From Chrysomallon squamiferum (lineage: Eukaryota; Mollusca; Gastropoda; Neomphalida; Peltospiridae): a stretch of 64,000 nt of DNA. Where the stretch lies: assembly GCA_012295275.1 (NCBI GenBank), contig CM022665.1, positions 8,135,976 through 8,199,975 of the forward strand. Direction: 5' to 3'. Made by a program: the position numbers and the translations under genes. Each line of letters begins with the position of its first letter. Position 1 is the stretch's first letter. The notes beneath the pieces were generated by a model. It made no database searches. It saw only the letters and a list, made by a program, of their open reading frames with translations, and had not been told where the DNA came from. Shown one piece after another: positions 38,101-53,100 of this stretch.

Positions 38101-41100
38101 AAGTTCATTTAATATGTCAGTTTCTATAAAAATATTTGAGATTATTTTCAGCAGATTTTCTCACTGGATTCCAAGCTTGGAATATTTTTTCAAGAAACTG
38201 ATACTGAACAAGATGAATGGTATCTCTTTATAGACAGTTCCTTCCAAAGTTTGAAATATTCTTCTGCAAAAAATGAAATCAGAATCCATTAATTCTAAGT
38301 GGGCAGTCGGCATTTAAAATAAGAGTATAAAAATGTAAAACATATTCTGCAATAAAACATATACATTAGATACAAATGGCAAAGGTGTGGCAATTTCAAC
38401 ACGAATTACAAAACATTATTTGCATATGGGACTGTCATTATTTTTTAAAAGTAAAATAACCATAATTTATTAAATATTGCAGTTTATTAAATGGTTTTGT
38501 AATAATTTTCATTCATTATAATAATGTTATTCATGTGCTTAGGTGAAAAAAGACAACAGAATTACAAAATAATCTTGGCCTCAATGAGAACATATTGATC
38601 AAGTCACACAAAATTACCAGCCGTTGGTAGAGTCAAAACAAAATGCATCCACTGCATGTCAGACTCGTATATATATATATATATACATATTTTAATACAG
38701 TTTATGAAAGCACTGAAGGCATGTTTCCACATCTTTTGAAAGCAAAAATTGAATAAGTATTTTTACTGGACCAGTTCACAAGATTCTTCCAAGTTATGTA
38801 GGTCTGTGGAAAAATTGCATTAAAGGAACAAAGCACTGGAAGGCATTTAGGAAAATAGTCGAACATTTCCTTTGGAATAACAAATGCAGTAATTTCAAGC
38901 AGAAAGAAAGTTTAATAAACACTTGCATACCAGATTTATTTGAAATTACATTTTGTTCATTCTCATCTAAAATATCAGTATAAATATGTTTCATATTTGT
39001 TAAAAAAAAAAACTGAAAGATTTCAAGACGATATATCAGTGTGAAAAGAATATACCAAGGGATATGATACTAAAATATAATGTGTGGGAAGGTTAGTTAA
39101 TATGTAATGACCTTTTTTAATGTGTGTAAACTCATAATATGTGATGTGCAATCATTCTGCAGAATATCTTTTTAACTTCTCTGTTAATAAATATCATTTG
39201 CATTCTTTTAGTACAATGTTTGAAAAAACTCATAAATTACTGAAACATTTAATAGAAACAGTGAAAGTATGTCTGTGCTTAAAACTGACCCTCTAGGAGA
39301 TCTAAAAGTATTTTTATAATCAGTCAAATTTAATCATAATCAATGCATGATATAAACTGAAAATTTTCAACAGGTTTTCATACTAACTTATTAAGAAAAT
39401 TATATATAATGTTCTGACAGCTTCAAAACTGCATGAATAATAGTATTTCTAATTTTTGTATTTGCTGAATACTGACAATTTAAACCTAATGGATATATTA
39501 AAAATCTCATTAATTTAAATATCAAAGCATTATTTGACACTTCTGGATGTAAATATGTTAATGAATGCTTTCAACAGGTAAAAATCTCCAATGTATTTTT
39601 TTTTAAGTCTAATTTTATTTCAGTATTTAACTGCTTGGTATCATAATTTGATAATATTTTGTAAAATGATTGTTATTTTGACAATAGAGAAATATCAAAT
39701 TATATTTTTGTAGATCTTTCTAATTTTTTTGCTTTTCCTAAAATGTATGTATTTTCTGCCTTAATTTATCAATTAATCTCTGTGTATTTCAGATGGAAAA
39801 GAAAACAATTTATTGACAGACAAAAGTGTTGAATGCCTAACCAAAGCCAGTTCCCTTTTATCTGACATCACTCAAAAAATTTGGCAAGGAGGAATTTGTG
39901 TGAGAACTCTAAGAAAAATCTTGCAAAAAAAGGAGAATATCCTCCAGCTTATGAAAGCTGCTGAAACCAATTTCTCTGGGTCCATAAATATCAACCATCT
40001 GAGGACAGCATTAGAAGCTAGAGCTAAAGAGCTAGATGAATGTGACAGGCATTTAAAACAAGCGGATACACTGATGATATATTGTAAAGATGTGAATGCA
40101 GGTATTTAATACAAGCATTAGTACAAATTTTCTAAAGATATTATTTAGAAGTTATGCAGTACATTTGGAAATTTCTTAATTTAATTGTATTCCTGTTATT
40201 GATCAGGAACCATTATTTTTGGAAAATTTGTTTTTATTCTTCTGGCCAGTGATACCAGATTAACAATTTCCTGATGATGTTATTGTACTAAAAATATTTG
40301 TTAATGTAAATATGTTTTGAACTCATTTTCTTTGAGCATAAATGGGATTGTGTTTGTATTTTTGAGGTGTTGAAGATCATCAAAATGACCTATGACCTTA
40401 ATTATTAAATTCTTTTTATTTTAGTGAACACCAAAGAATTATCAAGAGATATACATGAAGCTTTGGATAAAATGGATCAGAAAAACCTTGATGAATTCTG
40501 TTCACCTGCTGATGTCAAAAATAGTGAAAACTTTGATATTGCTAGCTATAAGCCCTCAGTTGCAGAATTCTGTATTCCTCCACAATTGTTTTCTGAAATA
40601 CCAAAACTGCAGAATCTTATGAAAAGTCAAATATTTCAAGCAATCTGGAAAAGTGAAGGAGCTAATATCGAGCTAGCTGACAGTTTGGAATCAGTCCTAA
40701 TTGTGTGGAAAGAAGCTAAACAAAAATGGGATTATCTCAGCAAGGATATAAAAAGTGGAACAATAACAATTTCTGATATATTGAAACATATTTCAAATTT
40801 CTCTGACAAGTATGATCAAATAAAATCAGAGTTCACACTGATGATTGATAATGGTTCTCCAGATTTTTGGGTGGAACAACGATTACAACAGTTAAAAATC
40901 ATTTCACAAGTTAATAAAAGTCAGAAGGCTGCCAAAGAAATTATGTTAATAAAAACTCAATATGGTTTTGTTGATGATTTTCAACCAGTCAAGAAAATAC
41001 TGTCACTGGTATGGGTTTTTTTATGAATCAACTAATATTTTATTTGGTTATTTCAACTGATTAGTTATCAGATGACAGTTAACTTGAAAAAGTTACAGAT

Positions 41101-44100
41101 GTTCAAAGACAGTAAATTATGTGTTTCATTATGATAAAAGAACAAAATATTCTGCATTACAAATTTGAAATAGCTATATAATTTTTTATTTCTTAACTAT
41201 TTTCAGGCAAAAAATAAAAATGAAGCAATGAATGAAATTTCTGCTTCTGTTCTGGAAACAAGCACTTTGTTAGAAAATGTCAAAGATGAACACATTGAAA
41301 GTTTAATAGCATTCAAAGAAAGTATAAACCTTATTCAGTGGCTGAAAGATTCCATGAAAGGTTGGTGAAATATTTTACAGTTTTCTCATGACTGGATTAT
41401 ATAACTTTATTTAAATATTTCAGTAACATGTATTTGTCAGATTCAGAAACTCAAACGCTTACATATATGTATATGTGTAATATTTGCTTTTGTTTTTATG
41501 ACTATGCAGATTCACATATTGAAAATAAAACAAATTAATTTTCGCTAATGACCTTTCTTCTTTAAGTTTTAACATCCTTCAACTTCACAACTTTAATAGC
41601 ATATATATTAATCGGACATATTTTCATTAAACTAGTAGAAGTTTTAATAACAACTGGCAACAGGAATGACTATTATAAAGATTGTAATGTTTATTTATTT
41701 TGATAACTTAGATGGTTTGAAAGAACTGAAAGTTTTTGTTGATCTGGCATATATCTCAGCTGGTGAGGGGGATATAGAGATTCATAAAGTGAACTGCCTT
41801 CATGCTGCTGTCATAGGATATGCTCCACTGATTTTTGACAATAATGAGAAATGTGACTGCATCACATTTTTGAAAAAATGTAAATCAGTTTGGAGAGAAC
41901 TACAAACAAACCCACATTTGCCTGAACAGTTGGTAAGGTGTTAAAAAATTAATTTTATTGTTCTGATTACAGAAAATCATAATATACAAGTTAGATTCTG
42001 TCATTAAATAATATTTTAAAGGAAACAATAATGATTAATAATAGTAATAATAAAAACTGTTATTATTGTTATTTTCATTGTTGCTTGTTTTGCATAGCAA
42101 CTTGAATATTTAGTGAAAGAATTATTTTGAGCATTCTTGCTTTGTAATATTTAAAATAACTTAAATTTTATATTTAAAAAAAAATTAAATCAGAAAACCA
42201 ATTCCTCACCCAAAAAAAAAAAAAAGAAAAAAAAAAAAAAAAAGTAAAATAAAATAAAAAAATATTAATAATAAAATGAAAACAAAAATAAAGTTATCTT
42301 ATTGGGCAGAATTCCCTACACAAGGAAATGTTATGTATTCACTGACATATCATTGGCAGTTTAGAAAAGACATTCACATCAAAAATATTATTATGCACAA
42401 TGTTTTCCATAGAAATGATTCATGAATAAAATGTACTAGAGCAGGCCTCTGAATATTACAAAAGTCCAATTTTGTATAACCAGTGTTTTGTACTTGCCAG
42501 AAATAATTATTTGGAAGATAAAATTTATGTTTATTCAGAATGTGATCTGATCATTAGATAACAGTCATTTTTGTTGAAATAATGTTCTGCTTTTTTTTCC
42601 CACTTTTTACCTGAAATAAGTCTGTTTTGACATTTCAAAAATTATATTTTCATGGTTAAGCTATTGTCTTGCAGCGAGCCACAGCACAACATTTGGAATG
42701 GTTAAAGGAAATAAGTCAGTCTCATGGGTCTGTTGAGGTAACGTCTTTGTCACAAGCAGTGCTCATCAACTCCAAGGGTATATATCGTGTTGGAATTTTT
42801 TCCGAACAAATAACACCACTCAACCTGGTAAAGTATAAATTTATATTGATGAAAGTAATAAAATAATTTCCATAGAACAAAAATTATCAGTTATGTGGCA
42901 GCCTGTTAGTTTGTTTTGTTAATTATGTTGCAAATATCATTTTTAGTGTTGCATAAACTCCAGTCTACGGCTGTAAAACCAACATTTGTGTTTGAAAGTA
43001 ATCAAACATAAATAGTTATGTTCTAATTACTGTTAACATTTGGATATCTGGAAAAATGAAAATATTTGAACTTACTGCCATTTCCCAGATACAGATGGCA
43101 ACTCATAACGTGCCGGGTAGATGGCAGTTGGCTTGTTGTAAATATTTTTAAGTGGAACAGCAGCACGCAGTGTTTACTCCAAATCATCTCCATTTTTTCA
43201 TTATTATAATTACTAAACTACTTTTTGTGACTAACAATAGCACCAAAAGGAAGAATTGAGAAAAAAAAAAGGTGTATCTTAGTGTTGGTCAGAAGTGATA
43301 TAACTTCTTAAATCAGGTGTACTGTTCTTACATTATTATATAATTGTATTATACACCTGTTATATGTCCTGAAGTTTAATTTGTCATTAAATTTAAGGTA
43401 AATGTTGATATTCACAATTTCCTAAATTCTTCATTTCCGGACCAGTGTTCCTCCCTGTTAGTCTATGAAATCAAGAGTCAGAGCATATATCTTTTCTCAC
43501 TTTTATATCAACATGTAAACATATAAACATCTAGCATGTATTTGCAAGTAACAGAACATTATTTAGATTAAATATGTAATGGAGAAAGATATGAGGGGGA
43601 ATAACTCTCTCTGTGTGTGTTTGTGTGTGTGTGTGTGTGTTTAAATTTAAAAACAAATCATAACTGAAAATTTTTGTCTATACTTTAAGGATTTAAACTG
43701 TGTTATCACTCTGTATGTGACACCAGATGACAGAAAAGAAAGGAAATATTCATATAACCAATTGGTTGATCTTCAGAGTAGACTAATGCTTGTAGCAGGA
43801 AGAGCTGAAAAGGGAAAAGAAGAAGTTGAACAGTTCATGATGGTTAGGAGGAAATTTCTATATTCTTTATTTTTTATCATTCTTAAATTTATTAAATGTT
43901 TTCATTTTCTCTTTTTAAACTATTTCCTGTTCTCATTTAACAGAATTTTGTTTCTTGTTTTTTCTTTTAAATATATTTATATAATTAAATTTTATTACAG
44001 TATGTTTTTATTTGTTGTGGTTGTAGTTGGAGTAATTACTTACCTTAGTAAAGGTGCTTTGCATCCTGAGATGCTTAATATTTATATTATATACTTGTTT

Positions 44101-47100
44101 AGACAACATTTAGTTACATATTTTTTATATTTTATTATGTTTAAAGATTTAAAACTATTTTTTGCTTTAGGATTTCTTTCTGTCATCTATAGCCTTATGT
44201 ATTTCAGATTCTAGACAGCATTGTTCGTCTTGCTAAGACTTATATTAAGTTGGTCACAGATGGTTGTGTCCTGTTCAGTTGCTGGAATGCTGAGTTTTTC
44301 TGTGATAAAACACGTTATGTTTCTGTCATTTTGAAATTTGGTACACAGGGTGAACAACTGAGAAGTCATCGTCAGAATGATCAGCTTGCAAATATTATTA
44401 CTCATTTGGCAAATAAATTTGAAGAGATTCACCTCGAATGGATACAGTATTTAAATAAAAAACATTTTCAGTATTTAGAACTGAATTTCTTTACTGTCAA
44501 CCAGTTAGTGTTTCTGCAACAAGAAATTGTCAAGATTGGAACTGGCTCAGAACCATCAAACCTGATGTATGCACTACTGTCACTAATTAAGCCAAAATGT
44601 TCAAAAGAAGATATTCTGCAAGCAGTCAAGATAGCAAAAAATGAGATCTTCCATGTACAAAAGACAGATATATCAGAACTTGACCATATGGAAGATACCA
44701 TGCCAGAGATTCAAGAAAAAAAACTGCAGTTTATACAGGCAATAGTGAAAGGTGGATTTACACAAAAACTGGCAGAAATTGCCTATGAAAATGTTGAAAA
44801 TGCTGATGTAGATGATGGTTAGTTCCTGAAAATTTACATTAATTTGCTATCATCAGATGGTGTTACTTTATGTTATTGTTTAAATCCAAAACAGAGATTT
44901 TTTTGAATTTGAAATGTTTATCTTTACATATTTTAGAATTTTAAAAGTTTGTTTGTTTTTATTTTTTTATATTTTATTATTATTTTTTTATTTATACAGC
45001 TGTTGTTGAGTGGGAACTATTGAGAAATGTAACAAAAGCCTGGAAATGATTTTGAGAAGGTTGCTTGTCATAATGGCCTATTTTTTTTTTTTCACAAATG
45101 AAAATGTACCTGCCACCACATTTAGATGGCATTTGTGAATAGTGAATTCAATAATTAGAAGACTTATGGCATTAATTAATGTTTATTATTGATTATTATT
45201 ACATATTACATTAATATATGATATCAGTTTTAAATACTATTTAATAACATTGTGAAGAAAAAACAACATTCTCACTGAAAGTGTTTGCACTTATTTATAA
45301 ATTATTTAGCAAGGATTGTTTTTATTTTTATACTGATAACAGGTTTAGTGTGGTGTTTGGAACATAGTGAAGATGAAGAAATTCAGTCTTCTGCTGTGGA
45401 TTCATCTAACATGATCTCAGATCCACAAGAAGAACGTTTTTCTGGATGGACATCAGATGAATGTTCAATTTCATTGAAAGCTGCATCATTTGTACAGAAT
45501 CTTCCAGACAGGTTCATGTAAACAAGATGGTTATTAAAAACACAACAATTAAAAAAACAAATATGGATTTTATCTTATCCTTCAGCAGTATTTAAATACA
45601 TATGAATAATTAAAATGTGTTCCAGGAAGGAAAAAGGTTCTTGTTATGGAATTGATAAACTTTATTTTATATCCATTTTTAATATATATTTTATTAAATT
45701 GATTTGAATTGTCAGTTGATAATAATAATAATAATAAATAAAAAGGAGAAGAAATTAATAATCCATGTAAAGTAATCTTGAATTATAAACAGAAAGTGCT
45801 ATAAGTTGTCTAAAAGGATACAGCTTTAAGTTTTCAGTTTTCATCCTCTTCTAATATTTTTTGTTTAGTAATATCCACCCAGAAAAGAAACGTCTATATA
45901 CATTAAAATATCTCTTGTTTTTCTGAATTCCCACTATTAAGATATGGATTTTAGAAATTTCTTTAATACATATATTAATGTTTTTCTTCATTGTGTTTTT
46001 CATTTCATTTCCAGAAATGATACTTCAAAATTATCGCTCATAAGAAATATTACAAAAATCTGGGAAGATTTCCTAGGGTCAGCTTCCTCAAGTTTTAGTG
46101 ACTGTCTCAGTATTGAACATCTTGGATGTGTTTTGCAGAAACTGGCCCTTTCTTGTGAGTATTTCTTATGTAAATTAATAATGATATACTATTCAGTAGA
46201 ACTGGTTTGCTGATGTTAAAAACCAAATTAAATAATTTATCTGGGGGAAAAAAAATGTTTTCAAACGGCTAAATTTAAAGAATATACTTATAAATTCATT
46301 GTTTCCCCCATAAACAATTAGACTTATGTAATATTTATCTACATTTTGTATGAGTTTGAGTAACATATATTTTCTGTTTCTTTCACAAAGATTAATATTA
46401 CTGTTTTCAAATTAAAAAATTTATACATAATATATTCATTTTTTTTTTGGTTAAATATAGAACTGTATTTTCATTTTTTTAATACTGCATATAAGACTGC
46501 TAACACATTTTTCATTCATACTCTTCACACATTCAGATGTCTCTACTCTATAAACTATCAGGCAGATCATATTTATAGCTTCTGCATATTTATTAGAACT
46601 GTATTACATGACTTTTTTAAAAATCACTAGCTAAACAGAAATTGTCTTTCTGAAAATAACAATAAAGTAATGAATATTCTGTACATCGTACATGTTAGTT
46701 TTGAATATTTAGTCCACATTATATGGTTCTTGAATATGATATAGGTTCAGACATTTCACAACATATTATTAATAAAGAAAATACTGCTAATAAAAGTAAC
46801 ACCAAGAATTAACATTTAAAAAATATGAAAAAAATAATTCTTTTATTCAACAATTTCAAACCAAATTTATTAAAACGTAGTGTTATATGCTTTAATGCTT
46901 TGAAACCAACTCTTAACATTTTTTGACTTTGAGTTAACAGCACAATTATTCTTTAAAACAGGTGACCAAGCACTGGATCGGAAACTTCCCATACAGCTAA
47001 AACCAGAGATCCCAAACCTTTTGGTCTGCCCCAAAAGTAACTATAATTTTGTTGATTTTATTAATTTTGTTTCTGATTGGGTGGAGAAATAATTTATTTA

Positions 47101-50100
47101 TACTGTGTGTTTATTATTATATTTTTGCTTTGTGATATAAATGTTAATTCTAAGTTGTTGAAGGTTATGTCATTAAATAGCTTTAGCTAACAGCCCACAT
47201 AGTGAATAAGTAGTGATTCTAAATACATTTTTTCTAAAATCTATTTATATTTGACTTTCTTAAATAAATTACAGATTATGTGAATTTTATATATTCCTTC
47301 TTAGTGGTTTCTTCAGTCTGTATTAAGAGTTGTTTGAATACTATGTTAAACTAAGATACGTGGTTTGGAATATGGAAGTCTTTTTAATTCGTAGATGTTG
47401 ATATTTATTCCTTTTCCTGGTTGCTATATTTCTTTTGTTGTAATTAATTATATAGATTTTAAATTAGTGAAGAGATAGAAAATGCTTAGGAAACTTCTAA
47501 ATATTTTAGTATTTTCTTATAACTTTATGTAATTTACCGTCATATTATAACATTTAATTTATATGTTCTTTTGGGGATTTTTCAGATGATATACTTAATG
47601 CTGTTCTTCATATCTACAAGGAAGATCCTAGTGAGCCTTTACCCAGACCTGATGAAGTTTTGTTATGTACATCAGAAACAACATTTGATGAGGTTATGAT
47701 TTTAATTTTGGTTATTACTGTTATTAAAAACCAAACCTTTTCAAAATGCTCTATATTTTTCATATTGTTGGTGAGGATATTTTACTTTAAATTGTTTATT
47801 TAATTTAGGTTGACATTTTCCTCCGACGAGCATTTTTCAACTGTCTGGGCAAAATTCATTGTTTGGCATATGCTGACCTGTTGCCATATGAAATTGAAGA
47901 ACAAATAGAAAGAAAGTTAAATGATTACACTGCTAAAGTTATTGGTAAGAATGATTTTAAGAATATGTATTGAAAGTTCAACATTTCAGATATATTTCTT
48001 TTAAGTCATCTTATTTTTTATATAAGTGATCATGTGATGTAAACAAAATAATCTCTTTGTACCATTAAATTTTCTGGTACTTTCTATTTAAGGTAACATT
48101 TGAAATTTTTCAAATTTTGTTTTTCTACCTATCCTCTGACAGTTTTGATACGTTTTACCTGGATTATGTCAGCAGATAACACTGTATAATGTGTAATTTA
48201 TTAATTATACATTATAGGGATAACTTATGAAAATAAAAAAATAACATAACCAAGATCTTGAATGATTGTTAGTGCAGTTGTTTTACTGTAGAACTTTCTC
48301 TGCAATAAACATAATTATTATTGCTAATAATATGTTGAATTAAATAATTTCATTTAATAATTTTACTACTGATGACAAGATTAAAATCCATGAAAAATTC
48401 TTGTTATTGGAGTTCATTCTGAAATAAAATAAATACAAAAATAATCATAATAATAAAAAATAAAAATAATAATTAATGAATTTTATGAAATGTCTTAAAT
48501 GCAGAAAAATGAAAAATGTATTAATTCAGCTGAAAATAATGTCTGTTGTTTAATAGTACTGTAATTTATAAATCAGGTATTAATGATAAAATATTTTAAA
48601 ATAATGACTGAGGTTAGATAAATTTTAATGAATAATTATCCTTTATGGAAATTATTTATTATAATGGATACTACATGTTTAAATTTAATTTTAGTAATAT
48701 TTACTGTACTGTAATATGACCAAAAAAAAAATTTCAAATTTATTTTACTATGAGTTTCTATTATTTACTTTGGATATCTTAAAATACAGTTTCAGTTTAA
48801 ACATGCCTTTCTTTTATTAATCTTTATACCTGTTAACGGAATTGAAGAAAGCATAAATTTACATGATTTTAATTTAGATCTAAGATTAATTTTAATAGAT
48901 TTTATATCTTATTATCAATTGTTATTTTTTAATTTTAGATAAAGGCTGTATCTACAAACTTGTTATTCTTTGTTCATCGGAGAATGAGTTCCGAGCCCGC
49001 CTAGTAGCAGCTTTGGAAAGTTATAGATGTCAGTTTCCAGTTATCAGAAGAACCCATATCAAAGACTATCTGAGAGAGAAATTCAAAAGCATCAAAATGC
49101 AGAAAAAAATCAAATCAGCTTCTCATGTTGATTTTGGACAGTAAGTGAATATATTTATGATATTTTTATTATTATTATTTTTTTGAAAGATCATGATTCA
49201 CCTTATCAAATAAAAGGAATAATCAAATGCAGCAGAAAAAATTTATATAGAAGATTAAATACATTTTCCCTGTAATTCTGTTACTGACACTTGGTTATTA
49301 AGAGCCCAGATATATGGAAAACATTTACTGAAACATATTGTTTTGAAGTAAAATTGCAATAAAATTGAAGTGTTATGTTACTCATAATTGTAGGTCTACA
49401 GTACGTGTTGTAAGGTCCAAAAGAGCAGGTGTTGGCAAGACATTGTACAAGAATCGCAGAGTGCAAGATCTGAGGCAGCTGAACCATAAAGCACAATATA
49501 ACAACCCTTCAGTATCTCTGTCTCTGTATGGAAAGCAGGCACAGATGACTGAAGTAGCAAACAAGTTATTGTCCTTTACTCTTAACCCAGGGAAAGTGTT
49601 TCCAAGGATTTTTCATTTTAACATATCCTCTGAGGTATGCACTATTGTATTATTTAAATATGGTAAACATTTATGAAAATGTAACTATCCATTTACTATA
49701 AATCAGTAATGTTACTTTCTTAATGTGTAGATACTAATTTTTCAGTAATTATGTTATTAATGCCCAGATTAAAAAAACAAATTGATAACATTATATATAT
49801 ATTTATTTACAGTCTTTCAGGATGTATGATTATTTATATCTACTTGCCCCTACCCAAAAACAACACTTCCTCTGCTTTCTGCATGCCTTCCAGGTGCAGT
49901 GAATTTCCCTTGTGTGACAAGTGCACCGCATCAGTCCTGAACAACTCGACATCTCCCACTCTCACTGCAGGATGCCCAATACCTGCTCCTCCATCTGCCA
50001 GTAGAGGCAAGGCAGCATGTTTCACCACATGATCCTCACAGAGGGGAGCAGTGCTATTGGTCACAGGACCGAGCAAATGGCAAATGATGTTCTGGATCAG

Positions 50101-53100
50101 AACCTTGTTTTTCATTGTTAAACTACCATTTCCCAGCTGTAAAATGACAGCATTAGATAGGGCTGGTGTTTCAATTTCTCTGATATAAAACTGTCTAGCT
50201 GCAATCACCACCTTCCCCACTTACCATACCTACCAGCTGCAAACCTAGGCTGCCTCCATCTGGCCTTGCCAGTGCCTGGATTCCTGCCCAGTGGACAATG
50301 GAAGATCCAATTATCCACACTTCATGCTTCCCTACAATCAGAAATTTAACTATTTAAATATGACATAAATAAATTAGATTTTTTGTGGCAGCCTGATATA
50401 CCTAATGTAGGCCCCCGATTGCCACCTGCCCCACTGTTTAATTGTAGCCTCTGGTATCCCCTAGCTGCAGCTTCTGTTGCTGCAAGTATCTAAAGCTATT
50501 TGATTTATAACATTGACCTGTTACATTTATAAACTGTAATGTGCATTTGAGAACAGTGTTAAACTGGTACATTATAATGAGTAAGAAGGTGGGTTGAACC
50601 AGTCTTACATCATGATTGCAAATATTAATACAAACCTCACACTGGACAGATGTTTTCATTGTAAAAATGTGAAAAAGGACAGTTTGAAAGCTGTTGCAAA
50701 TAAATCAGCCTCAATCTGAAATAAACAAATATTTGATGATGCAGCCACAATTTTCTCCAAAATTGCTAAAGATATAGGGTTGCATGTGTCTAGTCCTGCA
50801 TATTCTCTACATAGTGCTTCAAGGAGTTTTGAAATAACAAATGCCTCGTAGGGTCCCCCTCCCCCTTAAATTTGTGCCAACTATTTATCCCACTAATATA
50901 TGTTTTTACTGTGGATGGGGCTAACTGCTGCAGTGACAGGAATGCAATGAAGTGACCACAGGCACTGGCCTTAGTAGAAGCAATCCAAATTGCAGTCGAA
51001 ATTTTCCTTGTTGTTTTTCAGCATTATGGTAAGTTCTCCATGTCTGACTTGCCATTGAATTCTTTAGCAGCCTATCTGTCTCTGTTTTCAAAATTGCCAC
51101 ACTTGCAGTGGTATTCTCAGTGGCATTCCACCTTTTTGCAGCTTCTGGCACCAATGTGAAAAACACCACTATTTTTTTTGTTGAGCATTAATCAAAATAT
51201 TCTGTTTTAAAAATTAAAACTAAGATAGTTTGAAATCACTACTGCCTCACTGTTTGAATGTGAAACACTACCTTTTTGTTGTTGAGCAATTAAGACTGGA
51301 AAGAATTTGCAAAAGGTGATGTTTCTCAACAAACCAGAACTGGCCAGGTCCCATATGCCCAGTCCCCCTGGAAAAGACCCCAAATCCCCTTTCCACCCCT
51401 CCTGCACTATCAGCTTGAATGGAAGAAACTGATTTCTGTGCATGTGGCACTTATATTGCATAGGCTGTATTTTCCTGGCATTAAATGGGATTCTTAGGCA
51501 TTACAAATAATCTGTATTATGTGATTTTGAGAGTAAGCACAGTCCTCTGAAATGAAAACATGAGATTAAATCAAGTTCAATGATCTGTTTCTGTTTAAAA
51601 ACTGCAAAATAATTAATTTGTGTGTTTTAAGCATAAAATGTCCTGTTTACAGCAGGTGATTTGTAACTTGTTTATAAGGGAAGGGGGACATGTAAGTAAT
51701 ATTTTTTTTTAAAAATAACAAAGAAAACAAAAGAAAGATAGTAGACTTTAATGTAAACAAATAAAAATATATTTTGCAGTTAAAATGGGAAAAGGTTAAC
51801 TGAAATATTGGTAATTAAATGTTAGCCTCAGTTAAGAGAGATTAATATTTTTTAGCACTCTTTGTCATTTTCTTATTTATAGGTCCAGGAAGGTTTGGAT
51901 TATGTTTTATTCAACCTACTGATTTTAGGTAAAGTGACAAATGAAAAAGGACATGTCTGGCTGCGATCTGAAATGGATCTTTATTTGATTGAAATAATTC
52001 CCATTTCAGATGTTAGAGATCTAAATGTGAGTATTTTAGTCAACAATGATTTTATCTGCATATAAACAATGTAAGCTTTTAACTCACATAACATATAAAC
52101 CTTCTGTGATACAAGCATATTTGAGTACAGCATAATAATGTAGCATAATGGTAAGATCTCTCTAATTGTAAAAATGTTTCTAAAATAAATTACTTAGCCT
52201 TTAAATTAATAATTTTTGTCTTATACGTTTTGAACTTTATAAATAAATAATCTAATTTACACAGAGAAACAGAATCAATTTTTTTGCATTATTTATTTTC
52301 TTGCTTTTTAGTAATCTGTTGGTAATATTATTATTAATTGTTACCAACCTGATTAGTGTAGTGATTACAATTTATACTGATATAAAAACAAAATAATTAA
52401 TAAATTAAACCATTAACTATTTTTTTTCCCAAATATTATAATGCTAAGAAATGTCACTGAAGTAAAGGCTATTTTGGATTTTAAAATAAATTATTACAGT
52501 AGTCAGCTGTTATATTTTAATGGTTAAATTAACAAGCTAATAATTTTTATTTGTACAGAAAACTCATCTCATACATTCCATGTTAGAAGTTCTGCCACAT
52601 GTCACTTGTTGGTCTCCTACTGACACCTTGTTGATACTGAAAAACAAAAACAGACCTGATGGTTTGTATTTTTCTTCTGTGTTCCTTGATATCTTAAACC
52701 TTTCAGATTTGTTAAACCTTTGTTTTGTCTTAGAAATGCCTTGGCAATTATCTAGTTTTAGCATTTAAACAAGAATAATCTCATTATTACATTTAAATGC
52801 AGGTATATATTTTAAAAATAAATATCTACAGCTTAATTCATCTAGGAAAATTCTTGAATAAATTAACCCTGTTCATGATAACATTTGTATTGTCAATACA
52901 AAAATACTGGTTTAGGTATATTTAGAAATGGAATGTGTGCTTTAATTGAATATACTAATTCAGTTAGTGATATTTCTTCAGAATTCAGAAAAATCTAATC
53001 TAATATAAAAATATATATATATATATATATATTTGTTTTGTTTTTTTAGAATTTTTATTTTGTAATTGAGATATTTCTGTATTGAACCAAAAACATCAAC

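Noticed and set aside
43717-44214. 165-codon frame rich in Phe, Tyr and Ile
   Set aside because: It is RNF213 exon 43690-43842 read through its donor into the intron; the hydrophobic tail is translated AT-rich intron, not a membrane protein.
49365-49393. ATG at 49365 as start of a separate small protein
   Set aside because: The frame is intron plus the AAA2 Walker A exon; the acceptor at 49393 and the match to RNF213 show it is internal.
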